A DNA stretch of 64,000 nt from Chryseobacterium gambrini. GTDB taxonomy: Bacteria; Bacteroidota; Bacteroidia; Flavobacteriales; Weeksellaceae. The stretch's first letter is position 1; each line of letters begins with the position of its first letter. Below are positions 52,029 to 61,631 of this stretch, one piece after another. Under the pieces are notes generated by a model. That model was not told where the DNA came from. It searched no databases and saw only the letters and a list, made by a program, of their open reading frames with translations. Location: contig NZ_FTOV01000012.1 of the NCBI RefSeq assembly GCF_900156825.1, positions 45,670 through 109,669 on the forward strand, in the 5' to 3' direction. A program made the position numbers and the translations under genes.

Positions 52029-52907
52029 ATGTTACTAAACAAGAAAATTTCAATCTGGTATTTTATTGATCAAATTAAAAGCCAAATATTACTGATTGTT
52101 ATACTTGCTGTAGGTATAGGTTTGTTGGATCTGCATCCTATTTTCAAAAAAATATCAATTCCATTAAGCATTCCCGCAATTTTAGGAACTGCTGTATCAC
52201 TGCTACTTGCATTTAGGACGGCGCAGTCATACGAGAGATGGTGGGAAGCAAGAACCGTTTGGGGTGCTATTGTTAATGATTCCAGGTCTCTTATCCGATT
52301 AATTATTCAGTTCATTCCTCAGGATAGTGCGGACGTTAAAATATTTGCAGAAAGACAAATCGTATGGGTCTATGCGTTAGGCGAAGCATTAAGAAAACAG
52401 CCTTTTTCCGGTAAAGTAGGGGAGTATTTGAATATGCATCAGATTAACGCTGTTAATATACCCAATGCAATTTTGGATGAACATTCTTATCACTTAAGAC
52501 AAATAGCCGAAAAAGGATTGGTATCAGATTTCAAGGAGGTTCAGCTTAACGAAGTTCTCATGAGGCTGTGTGACAATATGGGAAAATGTGAAAGATTGAA
52601 AAATACGGTATTTCCACGTGCCTATAGTATTTTACTGCATACTCTTATATATGTTTTTGCTTTTATACTCCCTTTCGGATTGGAAGATTCCCAGCTCACC
52701 TTGGAAATTATTACAACGATCACTATTCCTCTGCTATTTATAGCCATTGAGAAAACAGCAATCATCATGCAGGATCCTTTCGAGAATACTCCTGTGGATA
52801 CGCCAATGACATCTATTGCACAAACTATAGAAATCAATATTTTACAGATGATCAAAGAAAATGATATTCCTGTTAAAAAAGAAAATAATACTTACTTCGA
52901 AATGTAG
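52029..52907 (+). CDS. Bestrophin-family channel protein
   Basis: A 292-aa membrane protein with four helices (about 20-37, 45-63, 200-218, 225-242). It has family marks: 'LLLAFRTAQSYERWWEARTVWGAIVNDSR' and the C-terminal 'MQDPFENTPVDTPM' acidic clasp. Bacterial bestrophins are ion channels; selectivity differs by protein. Placement between a Czc pump and a CDF exporter suggests charge or ion balance during metal export, which is inference. Confidence 0.85.
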   Translation: MLLNKKISIWYFIDQIKSQILLIVILAVGIGLLDLHPIFKKISIPLSIPAILGTAVSLLLAFRTAQSYERWWEARTVWGAIVNDSRSLIRLIIQFIPQDSADVKIFAERQIVWVYALGEALRKQPFSGKVGEYLNMHQINAVNIPNAILDEHSYHLRQIAEKGLVSDFKEVQLNEVLMRLCDNMGKCERLKNTVFPRAYSILLHTLIYVFAFILPFGLEDSQLTLEIITTITIPLLFIAIEKTAIIMQDPFENTPVDTPMTSIAQTIEINILQMIKENDIPVKKENNTYFEM

Positions 52908-52933
52908 AGTCAATCTAGTAAATACATAAAATT

Positions 52934-53830
52934 ATGAGCGACACAAATAAACAGACTGGATCTGCATCAAGCAGACATAAGAAAAATTTACTCATCGTCC
53001 TAGCACTAAGTGGTACTTATCTTATTGCTGAAGTCATTGGAGGAATTGCAACAAAAAGTCTTGCATTGCTTGCGGATGCTGCTCACATGCTAACAGATGT
53101 TGTCGGTTTACTCCTAGCATTTATTGCAATCAAAATTGGTGAGAGAAAGGCTAGTCCTGAAAAAACATTTGGGTACTATCGCACAGAGATTTTGGCTGCT
53201 GTGATTAATGCTGTTGTGCTATTGGGTATCTCATTATTTGTTTTATATGAGGCATTTCAAAGATTTAAAAATCCTCCTGAAGTGCAAAGTGGCTCCATGA
53301 TGATCGTTGCAGGAATTGGTTTTGTGGTCAATATCATCGGTATCCTTATCATAAGAAAGGACTCCAATGAAAGTCTTAATATGAAAGGTGCTTATTTTGA
53401 GGTCTTGTCGGATATGCTGACATCCGTAGGAGTAATGATCGCAGGTGTGATAATGCTGACAACACAATGGTATTACGCAGATCCGATCATTTCTGCGGCA
53501 ATAGGTCTATTAATCATTCCCAGAACCTTAAAGTTGCTTATGGAAGCGGTTAATGTCTTATTGGAAGGTACACCGAAAGATGTAGATATCAGCAAGCTTA
53601 GAGCATCACTGGAAGAACTCCCGGAAATCAAGGGACTCCACGATCTTCATGTTTGGTCTCTTACGTCAGGCGTTAATGCCATGAGTGCTCATGTGATTGC
53701 AGATGAAAATAAAAATCGCAACGAAATCCTGAAAATATTAACAGACAAAGTGACAACAGATTTTAAAATAACCCACACCACTTTTCAAATCGAATATGAA
53801 GGCTATGATGAAAGTGTAATACACTTATAG
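52934..53830 (+). CDS. czcD: Cation diffusion facilitator (CzcD/ZntB-like exporter)
   Basis: A 298-aa CDF transporter with six helices. The zinc-site motif HxxxD ('ADAAHMLTDVVG', about 52-63) lies in helix 2 and a second acidic site in helix 5 ('WYYADPIISAAIG'). The C-terminal cytosolic domain has 'LHDLHVWSLTSG' and His residues. It exports Zn, Cd or Co from cytosol to periplasm, from which the Czc pump can expel them. Confidence 0.9.
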   Translation: MSDTNKQTGSASSRHKKNLLIVLALSGTYLIAEVIGGIATKSLALLADAAHMLTDVVGLLLAFIAIKIGERKASPEKTFGYYRTEILAAVINAVVLLGISLFVLYEAFQRFKNPPEVQSGSMMIVAGIGFVVNIIGILIIRKDSNESLNMKGAYFEVLSDMLTSVGVMIAGVIMLTTQWYYADPIISAAIGLLIIPRTLKLLMEAVNVLLEGTPKDVDISKLRASLEELPEIKGLHDLHVWSLTSGVNAMSAHVIADENKNRNEILKILTDKVTTDFKITHTTFQIEYEGYDESVIHL

Positions 53831-53940
53831 ATGAACGGTAAAAATAGATTGATAATAAATAAAATCTAATGGTTAGTTCTCTATCACATAAAATTGATTT
53901 CAAAGGATAATAATGTTTTAATCACTTATAAAACTTGTTT

Positions 53941-55935
53941 ATGAGACTAATTAAAATTAAGAGAAGCACTTATAGCCTGCTCACTAATTTTTTCTTATTA
54001 TACATGATCTTGTCCTTTTTTCTTAGGATAGGGCTTTCTGTGGCCAGCATTCAAAAAGCTGATCTTAGTTTTATTTCATTGTTGAAAGTATTTGCTATGG
54101 GATTTTTGTTTGATATTGGTGTAGGGGTATTTTTTGTGCTACCATACAGCCTATATCTGCTTTTGTTTCCCCAGAAATATAATAATTCGCTTTTCAATAG
54201 AGCTATGACTTTTTTTTGTTTTACTGTAGCTGTGCTTATATTGTTGTTTTCATTTTTTGCTGAAGTAACATTCTGGCAGGAATTTGAAAGTCGGTTTAAT
54301 TTTATTGCAGTTGATTATTTGGTTTATACCTATGAAGTAATCAATAATATTAATGAATCATATCCTTTGCCATTGCTCATTACAGCCATGTTACTAATGA
54401 CCTCTTTGGTATTTTTACTTTTCTATAAGAGGCATTATTTCACAGATAATTTTGAAGGCAGTACACCTTTTATACAGCGATTCACTATTTTTTTAGGATT
54501 GCTTTTTATTTCAGTCTTCTACACATTTTTTATTGACAACAGTTTAGCAGAGAGCAGTGAGAACAGGTATAGGAATGAGTTGTCAAAATCAGGAATCTAT
54601 TCTTTTTTTTCAGCTTATAAAAATAACGAGATCAATTATGAGCACTTCTACACACTCATCGATAATAGAGAGGCGTTTAATATTGTGAGAACTGATCTGC
54701 AGGAAACTGACTCACATTATGTATCAAAAGATTTCTCAATTGTACGTAACATTAAGGGAGATGACTCCTCTGAGAAGCCCAATGTTATTATGATCACATT
54801 GGAAAGTTTCAGTGCAGACTTTATGAAAACATTTGGCAACAATCAGAATCTGACACCTACGTTGGACTCATTGGCGAATCGAAGCATTTTATTTACCAAT
54901 ATGTATGCTACCGGAACAAGAACCGTGCGAGGAATGGAGGCACTTTCACTTGCCGTTCCGCCTACACCGGGGAATAGTATTGTTCGTAGGAAAGACAACG
55001 ATAATCTGACCACTGTAGGATCTATCTTCGGTCAAAAGGGATATGATACTTCATTCTTATATGGTGGTGATGGATATTTTGATAATATGAATAATTATTT
55101 CGGTAATAATGGATACACAATTGTTGACAGGAAAAGAAATTCTTTTGTAGGGGAAGATTATCAGTCTCCAAGAATACCAATAGAAGACAATGAGGTCACT
55201 TTTGAAAATGCCTGGGGTATTAGTGATGAAAATCTTTATGATCAGGTGATAAAGCAAGCAGATCAAAAATTTGCAGCGGGGAAACCTTTTTACGATTTTG
55301 TAATGAACACTTCCAATCATCGTCCTTATACATATCCTGAAGGAAAGATTGATATTCCCTCGGGATCGGGAAGGGAAGGCGCCGTGAAATACACAGATTA
55401 TGCGATCGGTCAGTTTTTTAAAAAGATAAAGAATAAATCCTGGTACAAAAATACCATTGTTATAATTGTTGCAGATCATTGTGCCAGCAGTGCGGGCAAG
55501 AACGATATCGATGTCGCAAAATACCATATCCCTGCAATGATTGTCAACCTGAACGACAACGAACCATTCAGAATTGAAAAAATGTGCTCTCAGATCGATT
55601 TGTATCCAACACTTTTCGCACTTTTAGGTTGGACATATCAGAGTAATCTTTATGGTAAAAATGTTTTAGGCGAAAGCTATATTCCAAGAATATTTGTAAG
55701 TACCTATCAGAAACTTGGATATATGGAAAACAACAAATTGGTTATTCTAGGTCCACAGCAAAAAACAGAGACGTATTTGTATGACAAGGAGAAAAATAAA
55801 CAAAATCCAGAGATGCTGTCTGAACAGTATGTAAAAAAAGCGATAGCAAATTATCAGTCGGCCTACTATCTTTTCAAGAATGAAGGATTAAAACAGAAGC
55901 GGATTAAAAAGGGAAATATAACCACAACTAGATAA
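53941..55935 (+). CDS. LTA synthase/sulfatase-family membrane enzyme
   Basis: About 664 aa from the ATG at 53941; the frame also opens 6 nt earlier at TTG. Five membrane helices (to about 195) precede an extracytoplasmic sulfatase-fold domain with 'PNVIMITLESFSADF' (first metal ligand Glu), 'YATGTRTVRGMEAL' (Thr nucleophile as in LtaS), 'FVMNTSNHRPY' and 'IVADHCA'. Homologues transfer phosphoglycerol or phosphoethanolamine to envelope polymers. Here it lies among metal genes and may alter surface charge; the acceptor is unknown in a Gram-negative host. Confidence 0.85.
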   Translation: MRLIKIKRSTYSLLTNFFLLYMILSFFLRIGLSVASIQKADLSFISLLKVFAMGFLFDIGVGVFFVLPYSLYLLLFPQKYNNSLFNRAMTFFCFTVAVLILLFSFFAEVTFWQEFESRFNFIAVDYLVYTYEVINNINESYPLPLLITAMLLMTSLVFLLFYKRHYFTDNFEGSTPFIQRFTIFLGLLFISVFYTFFIDNSLAESSENRYRNELSKSGIYSFFSAYKNNEINYEHFYTLIDNREAFNIVRTDLQETDSHYVSKDFSIVRNIKGDDSSEKPNVIMITLESFSADFMKTFGNNQNLTPTLDSLANRSILFTNMYATGTRTVRGMEALSLAVPPTPGNSIVRRKDNDNLTTVGSIFGQKGYDTSFLYGGDGYFDNMNNYFGNNGYTIVDRKRNSFVGEDYQSPRIPIEDNEVTFENAWGISDENLYDQVIKQADQKFAAGKPFYDFVMNTSNHRPYTYPEGKIDIPSGSGREGAVKYTDYAIGQFFKKIKNKSWYKNTIVIIVADHCASSAGKNDIDVAKYHIPAMIVNLNDNEPFRIEKMCSQIDLYPTLFALLGWTYQSNLYGKNVLGESYIPRIFVSTYQKLGYMENNKLVILGPQQKTETYLYDKEKNKQNPEMLSEQYVKKAIANYQSAYYLFKNEGLKQKRIKKGNITTTR

Positions 55936-55946
55936 AGTGATATAAA

Positions 55947-56408
55947 ATGGATCTAAAATTTGAACTTTTACTTGCCGGAAAATTATTATTAGCACTGTTT
56001 TTTGGCGCGATAATAGGTTTCGAAAGAGAAACTGCCCATAAAGATGCAGGGGTTCGCACTTTTGGCGTTCTCTGTATGGCTTCTTGCTTATTTGTGGCAG
56101 TTGCCTCGCATCTTACAGATGATAAATCTGCAATAGCGAGAATGTTGGCGGCGATACCTGCCGGTTTAGGATTTATCGGAGCTGGACTGGCATTTAAAGA
56201 TAGTTCCAAAAGCATGCAGGGGCTTACAACATCCACTGCTTTATGGGCTGCATCGGCAATAGGATCTGCCCTTGCACTGAACATGTTTTTGTTATCTTTT
56301 TTAGCAACTGTTCTTACCTTGTTCATCTTAAGTATTAACAAATTTGGCTGGTATAAAAAAATTCTAAAAACCGGAAGACAATCAGACCAGGATATATATA
56401 TAAAGTAA
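55947..56408 (+). CDS. MgtC/SapB family membrane protein
   Basis: A 153-aa protein with four to five helices and the MgtC signature 'LFFGAIIGFERE...AGVRTFGVLCM' and 'GLGFIGAGLAF...GLTTSTALWAASAIG'. It contains only the membrane domain and lacks the C-terminal ACT-like domain of Salmonella MgtC. The family is linked to growth at low Mg and to envelope or ATPase regulation. It is 11 nt after the LTA-synthase-like gene. Confidence 0.9.
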   Translation: MDLKFELLLAGKLLLALFFGAIIGFERETAHKDAGVRTFGVLCMASCLFVAVASHLTDDKSAIARMLAAIPAGLGFIGAGLAFKDSSKSMQGLTTSTALWAASAIGSALALNMFLLSFLATVLTLFILSINKFGWYKKILKTGRQSDQDIYIK

Positions 56409-56435
56409 CCTAAAAATCATAAAAATAATATTATT

Positions 56436-58484
56436 ATGGAACATAAACACATCTACGACGAAAATGGAAAGCAGCTCTGCTGTACTCCACAGGAAGGCAA
56501 AATCTATAAAGATGCTGGAGCCAAAAAATTAGTTGAAGAAGACGGATGCTGCGCTCCAAAGAAGAAAACGGAAGATCATCAACATACAGATGATGATGGA
56601 CATGATCATGCAGAAACTGATAAAACAGCGTTTCAGATGTTCTTGCCTGCGATTATTTCTTTGGTATTGTTATTAGCAGGCATTGCATTGGACAATTACA
56701 TTAAGCCTGAATGGTTTAAAGACTGGGTACGTATTGTCTGGTACGGTGTTGCTTATCTACCGGTAGGCCTACCGGTTTTAAAAGAGGCATTTGAAAGTAT
56801 CAAACAAGGTGATGTGTTTTCAGAATTTTTCCTTATGAGCATTGCAACGATAGGGGCTTTCATTATCGGAGAATTTCCTGAAGGAGTAGCGGTTATGTTG
56901 TTCTATGCAGTAGGAGAGGTTTTTCAGACTCTGGCTGTGTCGAGAGCTAAAACCAATATTAAGGCTCTTTTAGATCAACGTCCTGATGAGGTAACGATTA
57001 TTGAAAATAATCAGCCTAAAAAAATCAAAGCTGCCGAAGCCAAAATCGGGGATACGATTCAGTTAAAATCAGGAGAAAAACTGGCATTGGACGGAGAACT
57101 GATCTCCGATTCTGCGTCTTTCAATACCGCAGCGTTAACAGGAGAGAGCAAACCTGATTCTAAAAATAAAGGTGAAACAGTTTTAGCCGGAATGATCAAT
57201 ATGAACAGCGTAGCTTTGATTAAGGTTAATACAGCTTATGAGGATAGCAAACTCAGTAAGATCCTTGAACTGGTACAAAATGCAACAGCTCAAAAAGCTC
57301 CGACTGAACTTTTTATCAGAAAATTTGCAAGAATTTACACCCCAATTGTGGTTGCATTAGCTGTTTTGATCTGCTTAGTACCTTATTTCTTTGTTGATGA
57401 TTATGTTTTCAGAGATTGGTTGTACAGAGCATTGATTTTCTTAGTTATATCTTGTCCGTGTGCATTGGTGATCTCTATCCCGCTTGGCTATTTTGGAGGT
57501 ATCGGAGCAGCGAGCCGCAATGGTATATTATTTAAAGGAAGCAACTTTTTGGATAAGATCGCTGAGATTCAGAATGTGGTAATGGATAAGACCGGAACTA
57601 TGACAGAAGGTGTTTTCAAAGTTCAGGACGTTACCATTAAAGAAGGATTTGACAAAGATGAGATTCTCCAATTGGTCAATGTTGTTGAAAGTAAAAGTAC
57701 CCATCCTGTGGCTACTGCTGTTCACGAGTTTGTAGGAGAGATCAACAATTCGATCAATTTAGAGGATACTGAAGAAATTGCAGGGCATGGGCTTAAAGCG
57801 AGAGCTAATGGGAAGGAAATCCTGGTGGGTAATTTTAAACTATTGGATAAATTTAAGATCGGTTATGATGTAGACCCATCCAAAATCGTATATACGGTGA
57901 TAGCTATCGCATATGATGGAAAATTTGCAGGATTCATTACGATTGCCGACCGAATCAAGGACGATGCAAAGCAAGCAGTTGAAAAACTTCATAGCTTGAA
58001 TGTAAAAGCGACTATGCTAAGTGGTGACAAGACAACTGTAGTAAAATATGTGGCTGAGCAGATCGGTATTGACAATGCTTTTGGAGACCTGCTTCCGGAA
58101 GATAAGGTCAACAAGGTCAAAGAAATCAAAGCAAGAAATGAAAGTGTGGCTTTTGTTGGTGATGGTGTAAATGATGCGCCTGTAGTAGCATTAAGTGATG
58201 TTGGAATAGCAATGGGTGGACTTGGCAGCGATGCGACCATCGAAACTGCCGATGTTGTGATCCAGGATGATAAACCATCAAAAATACCTATGGCGATCAA
58301 TATTGGAAAGAAGACCAAAAGGATCGTCTGGCAGAATATCATTCTTGCCTTTGTTGTAAAAGCCATCGTGCTCGTACTTGGAGCTGGTGGACTGGCTACG
58401 ATGTGGGAAGCTGTATTTGCTGATGTGGGAGTTGCTTTGATTGCAATACTCAATGCAGTCAGGATTCAAAGAATGAAATTTTAA
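56436..58484 (+). CDS. Zn/Cd/Pb-type P1B ATPase with His/Cys-rich N-terminus
   Basis: A 682-aa pump with actuator 'TGESKP', CPC motif in 'SCPCALVISIPLGYFGG', phosphorylation site DKTGTMTEG and 'VGDGVNDAPV'. The CPC context with 'ISIP' and the late 'DVGVALIAILNA' helix are typical of ZntA/CadA pumps. There is no N-terminal HMA domain; instead residues 1-65 carry two Cys-Cys pairs ('QLCCTP', 'DGCCAPKK') and a His/Asp-rich run. It moves Zn, Cd or Pb to the periplasm. Confidence 0.9.
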   Translation: MEHKHIYDENGKQLCCTPQEGKIYKDAGAKKLVEEDGCCAPKKKTEDHQHTDDDGHDHAETDKTAFQMFLPAIISLVLLLAGIALDNYIKPEWFKDWVRIVWYGVAYLPVGLPVLKEAFESIKQGDVFSEFFLMSIATIGAFIIGEFPEGVAVMLFYAVGEVFQTLAVSRAKTNIKALLDQRPDEVTIIENNQPKKIKAAEAKIGDTIQLKSGEKLALDGELISDSASFNTAALTGESKPDSKNKGETVLAGMINMNSVALIKVNTAYEDSKLSKILELVQNATAQKAPTELFIRKFARIYTPIVVALAVLICLVPYFFVDDYVFRDWLYRALIFLVISCPCALVISIPLGYFGGIGAASRNGILFKGSNFLDKIAEIQNVVMDKTGTMTEGVFKVQDVTIKEGFDKDEILQLVNVVESKSTHPVATAVHEFVGEINNSINLEDTEEIAGHGLKARANGKEILVGNFKLLDKFKIGYDVDPSKIVYTVIAIAYDGKFAGFITIADRIKDDAKQAVEKLHSLNVKATMLSGDKTTVVKYVAEQIGIDNAFGDLLPEDKVNKVKEIKARNESVAFVGDGVNDAPVVALSDVGIAMGGLGSDATIETADVVIQDDKPSKIPMAINIGKKTKRIVWQNIILAFVVKAIVLVLGAGGLATMWEAVFADVGVALIAILNAVRIQRMKF

Positions 58485-58528
58485 AAGAGATTATCACAGA
58501 TAAAAATAGAGCAAATTCTAGTATCCTG

Positions 58529-58609
58529 TTTCCTTAGGATATTACAATTCTAAGGAAAATTTGCCTCCACTCATATTATTAAGATTGAGTTCCCATAAAA
58601 GATGGGAAC
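58529..58609. repeat. Two consecutive stem-loops between ATPase and PAP2 genes
   Basis: TTTCCTTAG (58529-58537) pairs with CTAAGGAAA (58550-58558); GTTCCCAT (58589-58596) pairs with ATGGGAAC (58602-58609) around a 5-nt loop. Both stems are perfect. They probably end or stabilise the ATPase mRNA. No T-run follows the second stem. Confidence 0.45.
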
Positions 58610-58694
58610 AGGGAAGTTACATCCAATTTTACGATATAAAATTGAATACTATTAATGTTAGATCCGAACAATAAAAATCAGAAATATAATTTTT

Positions 58695-59486
58695 ATGTGG
58701 ACTTATGTAAAAAAAAACTCAATACTAATCCTTTTACTGAAATTCTCTCTAAGTATTTATGCTCAGGATAGTTTGTCATTGCAAAAAACTGCTCAACAAG
58801 ATTCTTTAATAATAAGAGATGATACTTTGGATTATAAAAAACTTATTGTTCCGGTTAGCTTGATATCGGCAGGTGCAATTGGTTTTACAATTCCTGAAAT
58901 CAAAAAGTTTGATTATGATGTGAGAAGGGAGGTAAACGATCATACATTAAACAATTCAAAATTAGACAACTATACCTTATTTGTACCAGCTGCGCTCGTT
59001 TATGGTTTAAACATAGCGGGTGTTCGAGGGAAACATAACTTAAAAGATCGAACGATCATTTTAGCAACATCACAAGCTATCTTATTGGCAATAGTTATTC
59101 CTTCAAAATCATTGATCGGCAGGGAGCGGCCTGATCAATCAAATTATATGTCATTTCCCTCAGGTCATGCAGCGATCGCATTTTCAACTGCACAGTTTAT
59201 GTTCAGAGAATATAGGGACAGCAATTATTGGATCAGTCTGTCAGGATATCCGTTTGCCATTTTTACTAGTGTGTACAGAATCATCAATAATAAGCATTGG
59301 GTTACAGATGTCCTGTCTGGTGCTGGTATCGGAATTTTTTCTACTGAGATAGCATATTGGTTATATCCAAAGATCAAAACTTTATTTAAAAGTAAGAATG
59401 AAAAAACATTATCTATGATTTCTCCTTATTTCCAGAAGAGTTATCAGCAGAAAAGTTTGGGTTTGAATTACCAGCTATTTTTTTAA
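58695..59486 (+). CDS. PAP2-superfamily membrane phosphatase
   Basis: A 263-aa protein with a signal or first helix and the three acid-phosphatase motifs: 'KSLIGRERP', 'PSGHA' and 'YRIINNKHWVTDVLSG' (His-xxx-Asp). It likely dephosphorylates an isoprenoid or phosphatidyl lipid on the periplasmic face. A short gene follows after 10 nt. With the LTA-synthase-like enzyme it suggests lipid or envelope remodelling carried as cargo. Confidence 0.85.
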   Translation: MWTYVKKNSILILLLKFSLSIYAQDSLSLQKTAQQDSLIIRDDTLDYKKLIVPVSLISAGAIGFTIPEIKKFDYDVRREVNDHTLNNSKLDNYTLFVPAALVYGLNIAGVRGKHNLKDRTIILATSQAILLAIVIPSKSLIGRERPDQSNYMSFPSGHAAIAFSTAQFMFREYRDSNYWISLSGYPFAIFTSVYRIINNKHWVTDVLSGAGIGIFSTEIAYWLYPKIKTLFKSKNEKTLSMISPYFQKSYQQKSLGLNYQLFF

Positions 59487-59496
59487 ATGAGAAATT

Positions 59497-59682
59497 ATGG
59501 GATTTAAAAGACGATTTAGGAGACGAATAATCAGGAGGGGAAAGCATCGGCTTGCGTCAGAAGATATATTCTATTTGATAGTTTTTAGTATCCTGATACT
59601 ATCTCTTATAACATATGGATTTAAGAAATATTTTCATCCTGTCAAAGACCATCATTTTAAATATCATCAAAGTAAAAACTAA
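59497..59682 (+). CDS. Small basic membrane protein
   Basis: A 61-aa protein with an Arg-rich N-terminus (nine Arg in the first 20), one membrane helix (about 25-43) and a His/Lys tail ('HPVKDHHFKYHQSKN'). It lies 10 nt after the PAP2 gene and is probably translated with it. It resembles small single-span regulators of pumps or lipid enzymes in build only; no family recognised. Confidence 0.5.
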   Translation: MGFKRRFRRRIIRRGKHRLASEDIFYLIVFSILILSLITYGFKKYFHPVKDHHFKYHQSKN

Positions 59683-59850
59683 TCAATCTACTTCCTAAAA
59701 CGATCAATAGTTAACTATGGACAGATAGAAATAATATTTTTTTAGAGTAATGTTTTAACATATCACGTTTTTAAAGGACATTTAAAATTATTTAGATGTT
59801 TGAAGCAATATTGTTTAAAACAATGGAAAGTATTTAAAATCAGTAGATTA

Positions 59851-59858
59851 TAGCTTTG
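59851..59858 (+). promoter_or_regulatory. -7 promoter box for the His-rich gene
   Basis: TAGCTTTG fits TAnnTTTG and lies 72 nt before the ATG at 59931, so this gene, unlike several others here, has an ordinary leader. No clear -33 box. The rest of 59683-59930 shows nothing else. Confidence 0.4.
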
Positions 59859-59930
59859 TTTTGGCATCTTATTTGCCTTTCACAAATAACAACATATATA
59901 AATTAATATTCACCTTTAAATTAAAATGTT

Positions 59931-60125
59931 ATGAACAGCGAAGATCAAAAAAAAGAGACACACGACCATCCAGAACATCACGAACACAAAGAACATCATC
60001 CGCACAAGGAACATCACGAGGGTCCTGAACATGCAGATGAGCCGGAGCATCACGATGAGGCCGAGCATCATCAAGAAAAAGAACATCACGATGAGAAAGA
60101 ACATCATGATGAGAATAAGAAGTAA
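59931..60125 (+). CDS. His/Glu-rich metal-binding peptide
   Basis: A 64-aa protein made almost entirely of repeated EHH and HE-K units (about 20 His and 20 acidic residues). It has no signal peptide and no Cys, so it is presumably cytosolic. Such His-rich peptides bind Ni, Zn, Co or Cu. Likely a metal buffer for the adjacent Zn/Cd exporters. It has its own promoter and terminator, supporting a real gene although low-complexity coding can arise by chance. Confidence 0.65.
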   Translation: MNSEDQKKETHDHPEHHEHKEHHPHKEHHEGPEHADEPEHHDEAEHHQEKEHHDEKEHHDENKK

Positions 60126-60143
60126 ATAGCATAGTTCTTATAA

Positions 60144-60180
60144 ATACTGAATTTCAATACTGGAATTCAGTATATTTTTA
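60144..60180 (+). terminator. Terminator after the His-rich gene
   Basis: ATACTGAATT (60144-60153) pairs perfectly with AATTCAGTAT (60164-60173); ATTTTTA follows. The 10-nt loop is long, but the shape fits a terminator 18 nt after the stop codon. The rest of 60126-60410 has no gene. Confidence 0.5.
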
Positions 60181-60410
60181 ATAATATAATGTACCGTATT
60201 TTAATCTTTCTTCATAAGTGAGCATTTTCAAATATTAATATTTAATTGAGTCGTTATGTATAAAATCTAGATTGAATTCGCTAATTCCAGTAATCCTACG
60301 AAACAGTCTTTCTTGCTTTTTGTCCCTTAACAAAAACATAAAGAATATCCACGGAGTATTAACTCAAGAATGACTTTTTGCTCAATCCTAAGATCTGCGG
60401 AGGCAAATTA

Positions 60411-61631
60411 TTAGAAATACGTTGAAATACCAAAGCTGAAGCCTACAGTTTTTGCCGCAGGGTTCGCAAAAATGTCTTTCTGTTTCTGAAATCTATAATT
60501 AAGTCTAAAAACAGTTTGTGCATTGGGTCTAAAACTGATTGCAGGCATAATACTCCATAAATCTTCTCCAATTTTGCTGTTGTCTTCTCTGAAATGACCT
60601 ACGTTCCAATCTACATACTCTAAACGGCATGCAAGATTAACGGTTGCTCTTTCCCAATCCAAAATTTTTCTTTTAATTATTGGCTGAACAATGTCTATAA
60701 ATCCTCCATGCTGCCTGTCTCCATATTGTTGTGTATAAGTTTCCGGGACATCTACTTTAACCCAAGCCCATTCTGCAGTAATTAAAGTTCCAAGGTTTGG
60801 AAGTGTATTATTATAATCCAATGCAAATACCCGAACCCTTCTTTTATCGTCAACCTGAAGACCTTCATCCTGAAATTTATTATAGATTCCTCCCATATAA
60901 GAGACTCCAAATTCTCCTGCTTTTTCATGTCTTGTGGCAATTTTTGCTGTTAAAAGAGGAACACCGCTGTTAATTTCTTCAAAACGTTCAGGATTACTTT
61001 TGGCAGCAGGTAAGTACGTTTTGTTTTGATTATTGTCAATAATTGAATTATCAAAATTTCCTGATAGATATACCTCGTATCCGAACATCCACTCGGCTTT
61101 ATACATTTTTCCATAAAATCCGAAACCAGCATTACTGAATGTAGCAGGCAACATTTCTGTAGCAGATATAGGACGATCGGTAAACTCCCATTTCGGACCG
61201 TCATGATTTTGGTTGAAAGCACCAATTGGATTCATAATAATTCCTCCTCTCAAATTAAGCAAGGGATTAAACTCTACATCAATGGCAGCAAATTCAATAT
61301 TAATCTCTTTACCTCCTTCTTCTAATTCTATTTCACTCAGAAATTTAATTTTTGAGGAAATTGTAGAAGATACAAAAAGTGTCATCCTACGTAATTGAAA
61401 TTGATGTCCATCAGATATACCATCAGTGCTGATATGCTGCCAATTGGCTTCCGCATAGCCACCAATAGAGACAGGCACTTTCCCTAATCCTAAGAAGGGA
61501 CGCTTGTAAACGGCATCCATGTTCAAAGAGCGAGAACTGTCTACAGGTATTCTTTTTAGTAATTCAGAATCTATCTGTGCTGTGGCTTCCTGAAAAATTA
61601 AAATTATAATTAGATAGATAATTTTTTTCAT
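60411..61631 (-). CDS. Outer-membrane porin, OprO/OprP-like
   Basis: A 406-aa protein with signal peptide (ending 'EATAQ') and alternating beta-strand sequence ending in an aromatic residue ('GISTYF'), typical of a barrel. N-terminal 'GGYAEANWQ' and 'FQLRRMTLFVSSTISSKIKFLSEIELEEG' match phosphate-selective porin O/P-type proteins of Bacteroidetes. It is the last gene of the di-haem/Rieske operon, overlapping the Rieske gene by 4 nt. The substrate is unknown; iron or another ion is possible given the partners. Confidence 0.75.
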   Translation of the reverse strand: MKKIIYLIIILIFQEATAQIDSELLKRIPVDSSRSLNMDAVYKRPFLGLGKVPVSIGGYAEANWQHISTDGISDGHQFQLRRMTLFVSSTISSKIKFLSEIELEEGGKEINIEFAAIDVEFNPLLNLRGGIIMNPIGAFNQNHDGPKWEFTDRPISATEMLPATFSNAGFGFYGKMYKAEWMFGYEVYLSGNFDNSIIDNNQNKTYLPAAKSNPERFEEINSGVPLLTAKIATRHEKAGEFGVSYMGGIYNKFQDEGLQVDDKRRVRVFALDYNNTLPNLGTLITAEWAWVKVDVPETYTQQYGDRQHGGFIDIVQPIIKRKILDWERATVNLACRLEYVDWNVGHFREDNSKIGEDLWSIMPAISFRPNAQTVFRLNYRFQKQKDIFANPAAKTVGFSFGISTYF

